Shown in pieces: positions 5,895 to 6,479 of a stretch of 6,479 bases of DNA. The stretch lies in assembly GCA_025869455.1 (NCBI GenBank), contig JAOZVT010000719.1, positions 1-6,479 of the forward strand, given 5' to 3'. The stretch is from Prosthecobacter sp. GTDB lineage: Bacteria; Verrucomicrobiota; Verrucomicrobiia; Verrucomicrobiales; Verrucomicrobiaceae. A program made the position numbers and the translations under genes. Every line of letters starts with the position of its first letter. The stretch's first letter is position 1. The notes beneath the pieces were generated by a model, which made no database searches, was not told the origin of the DNA, and was given only the letters and a program-made list of their open reading frames with translations.

Positions 5895-6479
5895 ATGGAA
5901 CAACCTCTCCCTGGACAACGCTGGGTAAGCGATAGTGAACCTGAACTCGGACTCGGTGTGGTGATGAAGGCCGAGTTTGGCCGCGTGGAAATTTATTTTC
6001 CAGCCGCAGGCGAACACCGCCAGTTCGCCATGAAGACCGCTCCTCTCCGCCGTGTACACTTCATGGCTGGCGATACGATCAAAACCCACGATGGCAAATC
6101 GCTGGAGGTGGAGTCTGTCGAAGAGCGCAAAGGCATGCTTTTTTACATCGGCACCGAGCGTGAAGTCAGCGAGGCCGAGCTTTCAGACACCATCAGCTTT
6201 AGCAAGCCAGAAGACCGTCTCCTGGCTGGCCAGATCGATGAACTGCGCACCTTTGATGTCCGCATTGAGGCCATGAAGCGCCGTGCGGCCATGCGCCAGT
6301 CTCCGGTCCGCGGTTTCAGCGGCGGTCGGGTGGATCTGCTGCCGCATCAGATGTACATCGCCAGTGAAGTGGCCAGCCGTCTCGTGCCACGTGTGCTTTT
6401 GGCGGATGAAGTGGGCCTGGGCAAGACCATCGAGGCCAGCCTCATCCTGCATCGCCTCCACCTCACGGGCCGTGCGGAG
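5895..6479 (+). CDS. rapA: RNA polymerase-associated SWI2/SNF2 ATPase RapA (HepA), N-terminal 195 residues
   Basis: The gene runs off the right edge after 195 residues. The start MEQPLPGQRWVSDSEPELGLGVV closely resembles the beginning of Escherichia coli RapA (GQRWISDTESELGLG). The two Tudor-like N-terminal domains (about 5-100) include FPAAGEHRQFA, PLRRVHFMAGDTI and VEERKGMLFYIG. Then come FSKPEDRLLAGQID (102-115), the linker to the helicase lobe, LPHQMYIASEVASR (149-162), and Walker A ADEVGLGKTIEAS (170-182) with Lys177. RapA binds RNA polymerase and uses ATP to recycle stalled or post-termination polymerase in the cytoplasm. Full-length proteins are about 950-1000 residues, so most of both ATPase lobes lie outside. 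The ATG is preceded by TTTTTTCTTTTAGCA with no Shine-Dalgarno; homology supports this start. It is divergent from metG, 165 bases away. Confidence 0.95.
   Translation, partial: MEQPLPGQRWVSDSEPELGLGVVMKAEFGRVEIYFPAAGEHRQFAMKTAPLRRVHFMAGDTIKTHDGKSLEVESVEERKGMLFYIGTEREVSEAELSDTISFSKPEDRLLAGQIDELRTFDVRIEAMKRRAAMRQSPVRGFSGGRVDLLPHQMYIASEVASRLVPRVLLADEVGLGKTIEASLILHRLHLTGRAE

Noticed and set aside
1..6479. CRISPR arrays, tRNA or rRNA genes, transposases, prophage or defence genes
   Set aside because: No regularly spaced direct repeats, cloverleaf-like segments, rRNA-like sequence or relevant protein motifs were seen on either strand.

Overview
The window looks like ordinary chromosome from a Verrucomicrobia-type member of the PVC superphylum (Prosthecobacter/Verrucomicrobium-like). 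The evidence is a c-type haem-binding protein of the kind expanded in Planctomycetes and Verrucomicrobia, a secreted esterase with a PVC-style C-terminal beta-sandwich, a small membrane protein of PVC type, fairly GC-rich coding sequence, and several genes without a clear Shine-Dalgarno sequence. The assignment is inference from protein style, not from a marker gene.

Left part, plus strand (1-2983). The window opens inside the 3' part of a large haem-binding protein: a CxxCH cytochrome domain followed by a jelly-roll-like C-terminal domain. About 340 bases without a convincing gene follow. They hold a strong 10-bp hairpin and then a roughly 207-bp nested inverted-repeat element. Next come a two-helix membrane protein of unknown function and, 32 bases later, a secreted serine esterase of the alpha/beta-hydrolase fold with a complete catalytic triad. 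These two may be co-transcribed.

Middle (2984-3203). A convergent intergenic stretch carries a 10-bp GC-rich hairpin of the CCCTCTCC...GGAGAGGG type. It may serve as terminator for the genes on either side and probably belongs to a dispersed repeat family.

Right part. On the minus strand, metG (short, zinc-knuckle-free methionyl-tRNA synthetase) is followed after 6 bases by an AEC-family permease, so the two probably form an operon. Divergent from metG, rapA (SWI2/SNF2 ATPase that recycles RNA polymerase) starts at 5895 and runs off the right edge. The 165-base divergent region contains nested inverted repeats that would fold in the metG leader right up to its start codon, and a pyrimidine tract directly before rapA.

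I found no CRISPR array, tRNA, rRNA, transposase, phage gene or defence system, and no clear sign of a new multi-gene system. The most interesting items are the nested repeat element, the metG leader fold, and two residue-level peculiarities of the synthetase (loss of the zinc ligands and Phe at the usual anticodon-reading Trp).
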